A stretch of DNA of 64,000 nucleotides from Bradyrhizobium sp. SRL28 (GTDB lineage: Bacteria; Pseudomonadota; Alphaproteobacteria; Rhizobiales; Xanthobacteraceae). Under the pieces are notes generated by a model. The model was not told where the DNA came from. It saw only the letters and a list, made by a program, of their open reading frames with translations, and searched no databases. Within the stretch, counting starts at the first letter, position 1, and each line of letters starts with the position of its first letter. A program made the position numbers and the translations under genes. This document shows, in pieces, positions 18,014-27,125 of the stretch. The DNA lies in NCBI RefSeq assembly GCF_018596315.1, contig NZ_JAHEAG010000023.1, positions 58,960 through 122,959 on the forward strand, given 5' to 3'.

Positions 18014-18098
18014 GTAGGTTGGGTGGAGCGAAGCGATACCCAACATCGGCTGCTGCGGCACCAGCGTGATGGGTATCGCTTCGCTCCACCCATCCTAC
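18014..18098. repeat. Palindromic repeat (GTAGGTTGGGTGGAGCGAAGCG type)
   Basis: GTAGGTTGGGTGGAGCGAAG pairs with CTTCGCTCCACCCATCCTAC (to 18098). It lies between convergent genes, and its outer end supplies the TAG stop of the Nramp-like gene. Confidence 0.8.
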
Positions 18099-19444
18099 TT
18101 TACCAAAAACCCCACGCCCATCGCCACGACACTCAGGATCATCGCACCCGTCGACAGCCAGCCCAGCCAATAGAGTGGCCCCCCGACGACGAAGCGGCCC
18201 ATCACGTCCTTGCGCCGCGCCATGAACATCAGCAGCACCATCACGGGCACGGCGAGCACGCCGTTGATGACGGCGCTCCAGTACAGCGCCGAGATCGGGT
18301 TGATCGGCGTGAAGTTCAGCGCGATGCCGATCCCCGCCGACAGCGCCAGCACGGCATAGAATGCGGCGGCTTCCTTGGGCTTGCGCGCGAGCCCGACCGG
18401 CCATCGCCGCCCCTCGCCGACGGCGTACGCCGTAGCGCCGGCCAGCACCGGGATCGCCAGCAATCCGGTGCCGACGATGCCGAGTGCAAAGATCGCTTCC
18501 GCAAACGCGCCGGCGATCGGACGCAGCGCTTCGGCGGCTTCCGCCGAACTCTGGATATCGGTCTTGCCGGATGCATGCAGCGTCGCCGCCGCGGTCACGA
18601 TGATCGACAGCGCGATCAAATTGGAGAACGCCATGCCGATGATGGTGTCGGCGCGGATGCGATAAAACTCCCTCCGCGCGCCGTAGTGTTTTTCGATCAG
18701 GGGCCGCTTCGTTGCATCGACGCGCTGGTCCTCGGCTTCCTGTGAGGCCTGCCAGAAGAACAGATAGGGCGAGATCGTGGTGCCGAGGATCGCGACGATG
18801 GTGGTGAAATAGTCGGCGCTCCAGCTCACGCGCGGAACGAGAACGCCGGCGAGCGCCTCGCCCCACGACACCTTGGCAAAGGCCAGCGCCGCGACATAGG
18901 CGAACAGGCTGAGCGTCAGCCATTTCAGCACCGAGACGTATCGCTTGTAGTCGAGGAAGATCTGCGCCGCCACCGACGTCACGCCGAACAGCAATACGTA
19001 GACGATGCTGTGGCCGCCGATCAGCAGTTTGCTGGCATCCGCCATGGCGCCGAGATCGGCGGCGATGTTGATGGTGTTGGCGATGAACAGCAGCGTCACC
19101 ACCACGTGGAGCAGCCACGCCGGATAATGCCGGCACACATTGCCGGAAATACCGTGGCCAGTGACGCGGCCGACCCGCGCGGAGATTTCCTGGATCGCCG
19201 CCATCAGCGGAAACGTCAGCAGCATGGTCCAGCCGATGCCGTAGCCGAGCTGCGCGCCGGCCTGGCTGTAGGTACCGATCCCCGACGGATCGTCGTCGGA
19301 CGCGCCGGTGATCAGGCCGGGGCCGAGCGCCTTCAGCGCATCGCGGAAACGAAACGGCCGAGATGTTTCGGCTTTCGCCGCCGGCCTCGCGCCCGCTACG
19401 CCCGCTTTGCCGCGATGCTTCATTTTCGATTTCGTCTGGTCCAT
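18095..19444 (-). CDS. Nramp family divalent-metal transporter, divergent subgroup
   Basis: 449 aa, about eleven hydrophobic segments, inner membrane. The overall Nramp layout is clear (LGPGLITGASDDDPSGIGTYSQAG at TM1, QEISARVGRVTGHGIS after TM2). The metal-site residues differ from MntH: TM1 has Asp52-Pro-Ser-Gly instead of Asp-Pro-Gly-Asn, and TM6 reads TTISPYLFF (222-230), where canonical transporters have a Met-Pro-His motif. The Asn and Met ligands are therefore absent. Other Nramp relatives with altered ligands move Mg2+ or Al3+, so MntH-like Mn2+ uptake should not be assumed. No metal-responsive operator was recognised. Confidence 0.82.
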   Translation of the reverse strand: MDQTKSKMKHRGKAGVAGARPAAKAETSRPFRFRDALKALGPGLITGASDDDPSGIGTYSQAGAQLGYGIGWTMLLTFPLMAAIQEISARVGRVTGHGISGNVCRHYPAWLLHVVVTLLFIANTINIAADLGAMADASKLLIGGHSIVYVLLFGVTSVAAQIFLDYKRYVSVLKWLTLSLFAYVAALAFAKVSWGEALAGVLVPRVSWSADYFTTIVAILGTTISPYLFFWQASQEAEDQRVDATKRPLIEKHYGARREFYRIRADTIIGMAFSNLIALSIIVTAAATLHASGKTDIQSSAEAAEALRPIAGAFAEAIFALGIVGTGLLAIPVLAGATAYAVGEGRRWPVGLARKPKEAAAFYAVLALSAGIGIALNFTPINPISALYWSAVINGVLAVPVMVLLMFMARRKDVMGRFVVGGPLYWLGWLSTGAMILSVVAMGVGFLVK

Positions 19445-19498
19445 GCAGCCGCGATAACGAAGCTGAATAGCGCAAGTTCCTGACAGAGGAACCTGTCG

Positions 19499-20275
19499 TT
19501 ACGCCGGCACCGTCTCGATGATCGTCGCCACGCCCGGCTGCAAAATCCGCAAGCGCGATCCAAACCCCAGCGTGTCGAAGGTGGCGCGCAAATCGCCGGC
19601 GTTCTGGCGGAAATGCGCCCAGCCGTCGGTATGCACGGGTACGATCACCGCATCGGCAAAGGCGCGCGCGGTCTCGATGGTGTCGTTGGTGTCCATGGTG
19701 AGATGGAATGGACCGCGAGTCTGGGCGGCGCCGGCGAACGGCAGCACCACGCCGCACTTGAAGCGGCGTGCGACTTCCGCGACGCCATCGAACCAGGTGG
19801 TGTCGCCGCTGATGTAGATCGGCCGACTGCCCGCCTTGCTCGATTCCACCACGAAGCCGACGACGTCGCCCGACAGCGGCTCGATGCCGGCCGGTCCGTG
19901 GCGCGCGGGTGTGGCGGTGATGGTCAACGACTGGCCGCCCTTCTTCAACTCGGTCGATGCCCAGGGCGCAAAACCCTCGGTCTTGCCGCCGAGCCGCTTT
20001 GCACCCGCCTCCGTCGTCAGCACGCGCTTCGCTTCCCTGAGGAACTCGCGGCCGGAATGGTCGAGATTGTCCGAGTGCTGATCGTGGCTCAGCAGCACCG
20101 CGTCGATCGCGCCGACATCGCGCGCGCTCATCGCGGGCCCGGTCAGCTTCTCGAGCTTCACATGCGGCAGTTGATAGGCGCCGGATTCGTCGAAGGTCGG
20201 ATCGGTGAGGAGGCGGAAGCCGTCGATCTCGATCAGGGCCGTGGGGCCGCCGATCAGGGTAATAGTGAGAGTCAT
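19499..20275 (-). CDS. MBL-fold metallo-hydrolase (UlaG-like)
   Basis: 258 aa. It begins TLTITLIGGPTALIEIDGFRLLTDPTF, the first strands of a beta-lactamase-like fold, and holds the metal motif SHDQHSDNLDHSG (HxxHxDxxD form). ATPARHGP, ISGDTTWFDG and VPVHTDGW give further conserved His/Asp positions. This pattern is typical of UlaG/COG2220 enzymes, of which few have known substrates. Start codon ATG at 20275 overlaps a TGA (20272-20274) in another frame, the natural end of the DMT transporter gene if that gene has a frameshift. Confidence 0.82.
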   Translation of the reverse strand: MTLTITLIGGPTALIEIDGFRLLTDPTFDESGAYQLPHVKLEKLTGPAMSARDVGAIDAVLLSHDQHSDNLDHSGREFLREAKRVLTTEAGAKRLGGKTEGFAPWASTELKKGGQSLTITATPARHGPAGIEPLSGDVVGFVVESSKAGSRPIYISGDTTWFDGVAEVARRFKCGVVLPFAGAAQTRGPFHLTMDTNDTIETARAFADAVIVPVHTDGWAHFRQNAGDLRATFDTLGFGSRLRILQPGVATIIETVPA

Positions 20276-21203
20276 GTCGCACTCTCTTGGTCGACGCTGA
20301 CGCCGCGGGGCGGGTCACCAGATAGATGCCGAGCGCCACCGGAACGATCCCGAGCAGATCTCGGAACTCGACATGTTCGCCGAGCACGAGGAACGCGAAC
20401 AGCATGCCGAGTGGCGGCATCAGGAAATGATAGGCACTCGCAGCGGTCGCGCCACACACTTTCAGGAGATGAAACCAGAGCAGATACGCAAGGATCGAAC
20501 CGCCGAGCACGAGGAAGGCGAACGCGCCCAGGAGCCGCGCGCTCGGCACGATGTCGCCGATGCTCGAGAAAGTGAACGCGAACGGCAACAGCACGATGCC
20601 GGCTGAGAGATTCTGCACGCCATTGCCGACCCAGAGACTGCCCTTCGGCGCCAGCACCTTGAACAGGATGGTGCCGGCCACGATCGAGGCCAAGGAGGCC
20701 AGCGTGAACAGGATGCCGTGCCAGTCATCAGTGCCAACGGATATGCGGTGCCAGACGATGAAGCCGACGCCGGCGATGCCGAGCAGGAGGCCCATCACCT
20801 TGCGCAAGGTGAGTGCCTCGTCGAGAAACACCGCCGCAAGCACGGCGGTAAAGACCGGATTGGCGCTGACGATCAGGCCGCCGAGGCCGGCGGATACGGT
20901 CTGCAGCCCGGTATAGCCGAGGCCGAGATAGAGCGCGTTGTTGGCGATGCCGAGGATCGCGAAGATGCCGGCATCGCGCCAGGTGAGCGAGGACCACGCT
21001 TCGCCGCGCAGCGCGGTGACGCCGAGGATCAGGATGCCGGCCAGCGAAAACCGCGCGGTGAGCAGGATCAGCGGCGGACAATCGGTGACGCCGATCTTGC
21101 CGGCGACGAAGGCAAAGCTCCAGAGGAGGCAGAACAGGCCGATATAGAGGGGCAGCGAGTTGAAGCTGGCGCGGGGAACCGCGACCGAGGGGGCGAGCGA
21201 CAT
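20272..21203 (-). CDS. DMT/EamA family transporter with possible 3' frameshift
   Basis: Starts at the ATG at 21203 behind AAGGAG. Ten hydrophobic segments and two EamA repeats (LPLYIGLFCLLWSFAFVAGK; GSLWVGNGVQNLSAGIVLLPF) show a drug/metabolite exporter of about 300 aa. The family domain ends near GIYLVTRPAAS, but the frame has no stop there: it stays open down to 18009 across two other genes. One extra base near the C-rich/G-rich stretch at about 20295-20315 would end the protein at the TGA overlapping the next ATG (20272-20275). This may be a sequencing error, a recent mutation or a real recoded end. Divergent from a LysR gene that probably regulates it. Confidence 0.78.
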
Positions 21204-21299
21204 GGGAAGTCTCCTTTCCCCTGATCTAGGCCTGCACCTTGATATTTGGAAATTAAATGATAAACTGACATCCAGTGGATTTTTGAATGGAGCATTCAG

Positions 21300-22163
21300 A
21301 TGCTCGATCTGGAGCTGTTGCGCAGTTTCGTCTCCGTCGTCGATTCCGGCGGCTTCACCCGCGCCGGCGAACGCGTCCACCGCACCCAGTCGACCGTCAG
21401 CCAGCAGATCAAGCGGCTGGAGGACGATGTCGGCCAGCCGCTGCTCAACCGTAACGGCAAGGACGTGACGCCGACGGAAGCCGGCGAGCGGCTGTTGTCC
21501 TATGCGCGGCGGCTGCTGGCGCTTGCGGAAGAAGCGCGCGACGTGGTGGCGCGCCCCGAGAGCGAGGGCGCGGTACGGCTTGGTGTGCCCGAGGATTTTG
21601 CCGCCTATCGCTTGACGAAACTGCTGGCGGCATTCTCGCGCTCGCATCCCGGCCTGCGACTCGATGTGCGCGCCGATCAAAGCGCCAACCTCAAGCGCGA
21701 GCTCGAACGCGGCGAACTCGATCTCGCATTGTTCAAGCGAGCCGCGGGGGAAAAGGGCGGCATCGCGGCGTGGCCGGAGCGCGTGCACTGGGTGACCAGC
21801 AAAAACCATCCGCGCGATACCCGCACCGGCTCGGTGCCGCTGATCGGCTTTCCCACCGGCTGCCTGTATCGGGCGGGCGCGATCCATGCGCTGGAAAGCG
21901 CCGGGCGCAACTGGCACATGACCTATACTTCTTCCAACCTCTCAGGCATCCAGGCCGCGGTCGCCGCGGGCATGGGCCTCAGCATTTTGTCCGAGATGGC
22001 AATCCAGGCCGACCATCGCGTGCTGACCGCGAAGGATGGCTTCGCACCGATCGACCGCACCGAAGTGGCATTGGTGGCCGCTCCCGATGCCAGCCCCGCG
22101 ACATTGCGGCTGGCGGATCGGCTGGCCGAGTTCTGCAGCACGGTGCAGGCGAAGGCGGCGTAA
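21300..22163 (+). CDS. LysR family transcriptional regulator
   Basis: 287 aa. The winged HTH at 1-60 (MLDLELLRSFVSVVDSGGF, HRTQSTVSQQIKRLE) is followed by a periplasmic-binding-like effector domain (GAVRLGVPEDFAAYRL, LDLALFKRA, AGMGLSILSEMA). It is divergent from the DMT/EamA exporter with about 100 bp between starts, the classic LysR arrangement, so it most likely controls that transporter. The intergenic region contains AT-rich TGATAAACTGACATC but no clear T-N11-A dyad was fixed. The effector is unknown. Confidence 0.92.
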   Translation: MLDLELLRSFVSVVDSGGFTRAGERVHRTQSTVSQQIKRLEDDVGQPLLNRNGKDVTPTEAGERLLSYARRLLALAEEARDVVARPESEGAVRLGVPEDFAAYRLTKLLAAFSRSHPGLRLDVRADQSANLKRELERGELDLALFKRAAGEKGGIAAWPERVHWVTSKNHPRDTRTGSVPLIGFPTGCLYRAGAIHALESAGRNWHMTYTSSNLSGIQAAVAAGMGLSILSEMAIQADHRVLTAKDGFAPIDRTEVALVAAPDASPATLRLADRLAEFCSTVQAKAA

Positions 22164-22180
22164 TGGAACGAGGAATCGCA

Positions 22181-22270
22181 GGGTTGGCAAAGGCGCTCTT
22201 GCGCCGTGCCCACCATCCATCACCGAGCGTGCGTTTTAATGGTGGGCACGCTGCGCTTTGCCCACCCTAC
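22181..22270. repeat. Dispersed palindromic repeat, GGTTGGCAAAGG/CTTTGCCCACC type
   Basis: The left arm GGTTGGCAAAGGCGC and right arm GCGCTTTGCCCACCCTAC belong to the same family as 311-436. It lies between convergent LysR and pdeM genes. Confidence 0.8.
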
Positions 22271-22289
22271 GCCGCTACGTGGCGGATGC

Positions 22290-23000
22290 TCAATAACAGC
22301 GCGAGGCCGCAATCGTGTGCACGCGGTTGTCACCGAGCACATGCGCCATGAAGCCGGGCGCGCCAAAGATTTTCGCAAATGCCATATCGCGGATGCTCAG
22401 GCCGCCGGTATAGGCGCCGAACGCGGGCATTACGGCGCGTTCGCCGTCGGAAGCAAAGCATCGCCGCTCCATCGATCGTCCCCTTGTGGCGACGCGCGCC
22501 TTGGGATGGAGGTGGCCGGCGATTTCGCCCGCCTTCCCGGTCGGCTCATGGCGGAACGCGATCGGCCCGATCGCGACTTCGCTCGCCACCGCGCCGCCGA
22601 GATCGGACGGCAGGGCGGGATCATGATTGCCCGAGATCCAGATCCAGTCACGCCGCGCCTGCATCGCCGAGAGTGCATCGCGATCGGGCGCCGACAGCCG
22701 CTCATGCGCGTTGCGATCGTGAAAGCTGTCGCCGAGCGCAATCACCATACGCGGGTCGTGCCGCGCGATGACGGCGGCGAGACGGCTCAGCGTCGCAACC
22801 GTGTCATAGGGTGGCAGCAGCACGCCGCGCTTCGCGAAGCTGGAGCCCTTTTCCAGGTGCAGGTCGGAGACGACAAGCAGGCGTTGCTCCTGCCAGAACA
22901 GCGCGCCGGAAAGATCGGCAACGAACGTCACGTCCGATATTGTGACCTTCGAGGCGCGCATCTGTTGATCGTCTCCCGAAGATTGCGCCCCTGCCGTCAC
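22290..23000 (-). CDS. pdeM: Ligase-associated DNA damage response endonuclease PdeM
   Basis: 236 aa metallophosphoesterase. The metal-binding series is complete: VSDLHLEKG, ALGDSFHD, ISGNHDPA, and GHLHP. Family knowledge: in the Lhr-Core/Exo/Lig repair cluster this gene encodes a Mn2+-dependent phosphodiesterase/endonuclease. It starts three bases after the stop of the Lhr helicase gene, so both are co-transcribed. An internal ATG at 22961 is an alternative start. The exonuclease and ligase of the same system lie about 5 kb away on the other strand. Confidence 0.9.
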   Translation of the reverse strand: MTAGAQSSGDDQQMRASKVTISDVTFVADLSGALFWQEQRLLVVSDLHLEKGSSFAKRGVLLPPYDTVATLSRLAAVIARHDPRMVIALGDSFHDRNAHERLSAPDRDALSAMQARRDWIWISGNHDPALPSDLGGAVASEVAIGPIAFRHEPTGKAGEIAGHLHPKARVATRGRSMERRCFASDGERAVMPAFGAYTGGLSIRDMAFAKIFGAPGFMAHVLGDNRVHTIAASRCY

Positions 23001-23003
23001 GTT

Positions 23004-25583
23004 CTATCCCATCGCCTCTTTGACGAGCTCATCGGCGGCTTCCGCCAGCAACTCGTCCCCCGCTTCGCCATAAACTGACTCGCGGCCGATTTCCAGCATC
23101 ACGGGGACGGCGAGCGGCGAAACATGTTCGAGTTCCCGATGGATGATTCGCCCCTGGATGCGCGAGAGCATATCACCCAGGCGCTTGAGATCGAGCAGGC
23201 CGGCGGCAGCGTCCGCGCGGGCCGCGCGCAACAGCACGTGGTCGGGCTGGTGCTTGCGCAGCACGTCATAGACGAGGTCGGTCGAGAACAGCACCTGGCG
23301 GCGGGATTTTTCCTCCCCGGTAAAGCGCCGCGGGATCAGGCCGGATATCAGCGCGCAGCTGCGGAAGGTACGCTTCATCAGCGCGGATTCCGCCAGCCAC
23401 GCCTCGAGGTCATCGCCAAGCATGTCGGGGGAAAACAAGGCAGCAAGATCGAACTTGCCGTGTCGAACCAGATGCGAGATGTCGCCAAGCCCCCAGATCG
23501 CGAGCGCATATTCGTTGGCGACGAAGCCAAGCGGGCGCACCCGCGCGCGCTCCATCCGCCGCGTCAGCAGCATGCCGAGCGTCTGGTGCGCCAGCCGCCC
23601 CTCGAACGGATAGCAGACGAGGTAGTGCTTGCCGCCGCGCGGAAAGGTTTCGATTAGAAGCTCGCGCACGGCCGGCACGCGGGAAAAATGCCGCTGCAGC
23701 GACAGCCAGTCGCGCACCTGCTCCGGCAGCGCATTCCACTGCCGCCGGTCATCCAGCAATTTCCGCACGCGTTCGGCCAGATAGGTCGAGAGCGGAAACT
23801 TGCCGCCCATGTAGGACGGCACCTTGGCGTCCTTGTCGTTGGAACGGGAGACATAGACCTGGTCCTCGACCAGCGCCTCGTAGCGCACGATCTCGCCGCC
23901 GAACACAAAAGTGTCGCCGACGACCAGCCCCTCGATAAAGTATTCCTCGATCTCGCCCAGCATCCTGCCGCCGCGACCGATCATGCCCGTGGAGCCCGCC
24001 CCGCCGCCGCGGCCGCGCACCAGCTTTACCTTCAACATGGCCTCTTCAACGATGGTACCGACGTTGAGGCGATAGCTCTGCCGCACTTTTGGATTGGCGA
24101 TGCGCCAGCGGCCCTGCTTGTCCTGCCTGATGCGCGCGAATCGCTCGTAGGTCTTCAGTGCATAGCCGCCAGTGGCGACGAAATCGACCACGTCGTCGAA
24201 ATCGGTTCGCGCCAGCGACGCATATGGCGCCGATGTCAGCACTTCCGCGTAGAGTTCGTCCGACAGGAACGGCTCGCCGCAGGCGCATCCGAGCACGTGC
24301 TGCGCCAACACGTCGAGCGCGCCGTTGCGCAAAGGCGGCGTATCCTGCGCATTCTCCGCGATCGCGTCGATCGCGACGCGGCACTCCAGCACCTCGAAGC
24401 GGTTGGCCGGAATCAATACCGCGCGCGACGGCTCGTCGAGGCGGTGGTTGGCGCGGCCGATCCGCTGCATCAGGCGCGAGGCGCCCTTTGGCGCGCCGAC
24501 ATTGATAACGAGATCGATGTCGCCCCAATCGATGCCGAGGTCGAGCGAGGATGTGCAGACCACGCCGCGCAGCTTTCCCGCCGCCATCGCGTCCTCGACC
24601 TTGCGGCGCTGCGCAACGTCGAGCGAGCCGTGATGCAGCGCAATCGCGAGACCGTCGTCGTTCATGCGCCAGAAATCCTGGAACAGCATTTCGGCCTGGC
24701 TGCGGGTGTTGACGAAGATCAGCGTGGTCTTGTTGCGCTTGATCAGCTCGTACATTTCGCCGAGCGCATGGCGCGCGGTGTGCCCGGCCCAGGGCAGCCG
24801 CTCCTGGGTGTCGAGCATCTCGACGATAGGCGCCGCCGCGCCGCCCGCCACGACGATGTCGGCCGAGATTTCCTTGCGGTCGTGCTGTGGCATCAAGAAC
24901 CGCGCCAACGATTCGGGCTCGGCTACCGTCGCGGACAGCCCGATCGCGCGCATTTCGGGCGCCAGCCGCCACAGCCGCGCCAGACCGAGCGACAGCAGAT
25001 CGCCGCGCTTGGAAGTGACAAGCGCATGCAGTTCGTCGAGCACGATACGTTTCAACGAGGAGAACAGAAACGGCGCGTCGTCGGAGGACAGCAACAACGC
25101 CAGTTGCTCTGGCGTGGTGAGCAGAATGTCCGGTGGATAGCGCCGCTGCCGTTGCCGCCGCGATACCGGCGTGTCGCCGGTGCGGGTCTCGACCTTGATC
25201 GGCAGCCCCATCTCGGCAATCGGCGTCTCCAGATTGCGCGCGATGTCGACCGCGAGCGCTTTCAGCGGCGAGATGTAGAGGGTGTGGAGGCCGCCGGTAC
25301 GTTTGACGCTGCGGCCGGTGGAAACGAGGCTCTTCTCGCCACCACCCTTTGAGGCGGCGGGAGAAGACAGTTCCACCAGCGTCGGCAGAAACCCGGCCAG
25401 CGTCTTGCCGGCGCCGGTCGGGGCAATCAAGAGTGCCGAACGGTCGTCGGCGGCTTTTGCCAACAGCGCCAATTGATGCTCGCGCGGCGACCAGCCACGC
25501 GCGGCGAACCAGCGCCGGAAACGGTCGGGCAGCAGCGCAGCCGTTTCAAGCGGCGTGAAGGGCAAGGGATCGGGCGACGGCAC
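23004..25583 (-). CDS. lhr: Lhr-Core DEXH-box helicase, ligase-associated
   Basis: 859 aa, the size of bacterial Lhr-Core helicases. Motif I APTGAGKT (54-61), motif II VLDELHAL, motif III LSATVAE and motif VI QRIGRANHRLDEP are present; a winged-helix and Lhr-specific C-terminal domain follow (MLGEIEEYFIEGLVVGDTF region). Known relatives are ATP-dependent 3'-to-5' translocases on single-stranded DNA that unwind hybrids. It is 5' of pdeM in the same operon. The presence of pdeM, exonuclease and ligase nearby supports the DNA-repair assignment rather than the full-length Lhr of E. coli. Confidence 0.92.
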   Translation of the reverse strand: MPSPDPLPFTPLETAALLPDRFRRWFAARGWSPREHQLALLAKAADDRSALLIAPTGAGKTLAGFLPTLVELSSPAASKGGGEKSLVSTGRSVKRTGGLHTLYISPLKALAVDIARNLETPIAEMGLPIKVETRTGDTPVSRRQRQRRYPPDILLTTPEQLALLLSSDDAPFLFSSLKRIVLDELHALVTSKRGDLLSLGLARLWRLAPEMRAIGLSATVAEPESLARFLMPQHDRKEISADIVVAGGAAAPIVEMLDTQERLPWAGHTARHALGEMYELIKRNKTTLIFVNTRSQAEMLFQDFWRMNDDGLAIALHHGSLDVAQRRKVEDAMAAGKLRGVVCTSSLDLGIDWGDIDLVINVGAPKGASRLMQRIGRANHRLDEPSRAVLIPANRFEVLECRVAIDAIAENAQDTPPLRNGALDVLAQHVLGCACGEPFLSDELYAEVLTSAPYASLARTDFDDVVDFVATGGYALKTYERFARIRQDKQGRWRIANPKVRQSYRLNVGTIVEEAMLKVKLVRGRGGGAGSTGMIGRGGRMLGEIEEYFIEGLVVGDTFVFGGEIVRYEALVEDQVYVSRSNDKDAKVPSYMGGKFPLSTYLAERVRKLLDDRRQWNALPEQVRDWLSLQRHFSRVPAVRELLIETFPRGGKHYLVCYPFEGRLAHQTLGMLLTRRMERARVRPLGFVANEYALAIWGLGDISHLVRHGKFDLAALFSPDMLGDDLEAWLAESALMKRTFRSCALISGLIPRRFTGEEKSRRQVLFSTDLVYDVLRKHQPDHVLLRAARADAAAGLLDLKRLGDMLSRIQGRIIHRELEHVSPLAVPVMLEIGRESVYGEAGDELLAEAADELVKEAMG

Positions 25584-25684
25584 GGAGAAGAGGTAAGCCG
25601 TCGGGGCGGGTTCGTCGAGGCCGTCGGGGGCAATTCGGCCGGATGCCCCCCCGGGCGCGGTGCAGCGTGCAACGCTGCTCCGCA

Positions 25685-25775
25685 GAACGGGGACCTATGC
25701 CGCGGCGCGTGGACCCCGGATCAGCAGCGCACCACGCCGCAAGCGCGGCGCGTTGCGCAGCATCCGGGGAACGCC
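25685..25775. repeat. Imperfect palindromic repeat (GGACCTATGC / GCATCCGGGG type)
   Basis: GCCGCGGCGCG...CGCGCCGC-type complementary segments around CCCCGGATCAGCAGCGCACC and GCGTTGCGCAGCATCCGGGG suggest a degenerate dispersed element between the lhr start and the solute-binding protein stop. The limits are uncertain. Confidence 0.45.
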
Positions 25776-25788
25776 ATCTGTGAGAGTT

Positions 25789-27018
25789 TTACTCCGTCAC
25801 CGGCTTGTCCGAAATATCCCAATCCTTGCCGTTGAACTCCGAGATGTAGAGCGTCTTCATCGGCGTGTAGTCGTCGGGCGTGTAGCTGTAGGTCACGCCG
25901 TCCAGCATGTAGGGCGAGTGGAAGCCCGCCAGCGTCGTGGCCTGCTTCAGAACGTTGGCGCGGGTGAGCTCGTCGCCGCAACGGCGCAGGATCTCCGCCA
26001 TCGCCACCACCTGGCCGTAACCGGCAAAAGCGATGGTGTTGTCAGGGTCGACATTGGGCAGGTACTTCTTGCGCAGCTCTTCGAACGCTATCACGTCGGG
26101 ATCCTTCTCGAAGCGCGGCACGCCGACTTCCTTGGCGTAGCGGATCGCGACGATGCCGGTGCAGTTCTCGAGGCCGGCGGCGCTGAGAATCGAACGGCCC
26201 GTCGATCCCGCTGACAGCAAGTGCAGCGGCTTCCAGCCGAGTTCGGCCAATTTTCGGATCGACTGTGATGACGCCTTGCCGGTCGAGATATTGTAGAAAA
26301 CATCCGCGCCGGATTTCGAGAGATTGATGAGCTGCGAATCGATGGTCGGTTCGGTCAGATCATAGGTCTGCTCCATGATCACCTTGGCGGTGCCGCCGGC
26401 GTCCGCCAGCACCTTCTTGAAGGGCGCAAGGAAATCACGGCCGAAATCGTCGTTCTGGTAGAGGATGCCGATCTTGGCGTTCGGCTTTACTCCCACGACA
26501 TGCTTGGCGAGGATGCGCGCTTCGGTCGGATAGAGCGGCAGGCCCGCCATCGTCCATTTGAAATTCTTCGGATCGTTCCATTTCGACGCGCCAGTGTTGA
26601 GCAGGAGCTGCGGCACGCCCTTCGAGTTGAGATATTTGTGTACGGCGGTCTGCGGCGCGGTGCCGAGCGAGCCGTACAGCGCCAGCACTTCCTCCTGCTC
26701 GACCAGCCGCCGCGTCGCCTCGACGCATTTCGGCGCGCTGTAGGCGTCGTCCATAGAGAGGAATTTTATCTTGCGTCCGTTGATGCCGCCCTTTTCGTTC
26801 AGCATCTGGAAATAGACCTCGCCGACCCGCCCCAACACGCCATAGAGCGAGCCGGGACCGGAATGCGGCACGGTCTGTCCGATCTTGATTTCGGTGTCGC
26901 TGGCGCCGGGATCGTATTTCTTCTCCGCCGCCCAGACTGATGGCGCAGGCATGGCGGATGCGAGGACGGTGGCGAGCGCGGTGGCGCCGAATTCGCGCCG
27001 GGTTTGCTTGTTCTTCAT
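25789..27018 (-). CDS. Branched-chain-amino-acid-type ABC transporter substrate-binding protein
   Basis: 409 aa from the ATG at 27018 with GGGAGAAAC just upstream; an ATG at 27054 adds 12 non-signal residues. It starts MKNKQTRREFGATALATVL, a twin-arginine-like or Sec signal (RREFG), then mature AEKKYDPGASDTEIKIG. The Peripla_BP_6 (LivK-like) fold is shown by IGQTVPHSGPGSLYGVLG, LNEKGGINGRKI and ALYGSLGTAPQTA. Substrate unknown: members bind amino acids, amides, aromatic acids or urea. No permease or ATPase genes are next to it, so it is an orphan here. It separates the two halves of the repair cluster. Confidence 0.9.
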   Translation of the reverse strand: MKNKQTRREFGATALATVLASAMPAPSVWAAEKKYDPGASDTEIKIGQTVPHSGPGSLYGVLGRVGEVYFQMLNEKGGINGRKIKFLSMDDAYSAPKCVEATRRLVEQEEVLALYGSLGTAPQTAVHKYLNSKGVPQLLLNTGASKWNDPKNFKWTMAGLPLYPTEARILAKHVVGVKPNAKIGILYQNDDFGRDFLAPFKKVLADAGGTAKVIMEQTYDLTEPTIDSQLINLSKSGADVFYNISTGKASSQSIRKLAELGWKPLHLLSAGSTGRSILSAAGLENCTGIVAIRYAKEVGVPRFEKDPDVIAFEELRKKYLPNVDPDNTIAFAGYGQVVAMAEILRRCGDELTRANVLKQATTLAGFHSPYMLDGVTYSYTPDDYTPMKTLYISEFNGKDWDISDKPVTE

Positions 27019-27088
27019 TGTTGTTTCTCCCTTATGGGAGTCTTGATCAGCCATTCCGGCGCAGGTGGCAATAGCTCACATGTCGCAC

Positions 27089-27114
27089 GCAATGCCGCCA
27101 TTCGGGCATTGCGT
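27089..27114. repeat. Small hairpin CGCAATGCC / GGCATTGCG
   Basis: A 9-bp stem with a short loop between two minus-strand genes. It lacks a T run, so it is more likely an mRNA hairpin than an intrinsic terminator. Confidence 0.4.
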
Positions 27115-27125
27115 AGCGTCTAGAC

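Noticed and set aside
18009..21917. A 1302-codon open frame on the minus strand spanning several genes
   Set aside because: Only 20.3-21.2 kb of it (the DMT transporter) is coding; the rest runs out of frame through the MBL and Nramp genes and antisense to the LysR gene. It is noted instead as a missing stop.
23688..25352. A 554-codon plus-strand frame opposite lhr
   Set aside because: Antisense shadow of the helicase gene; no family features.
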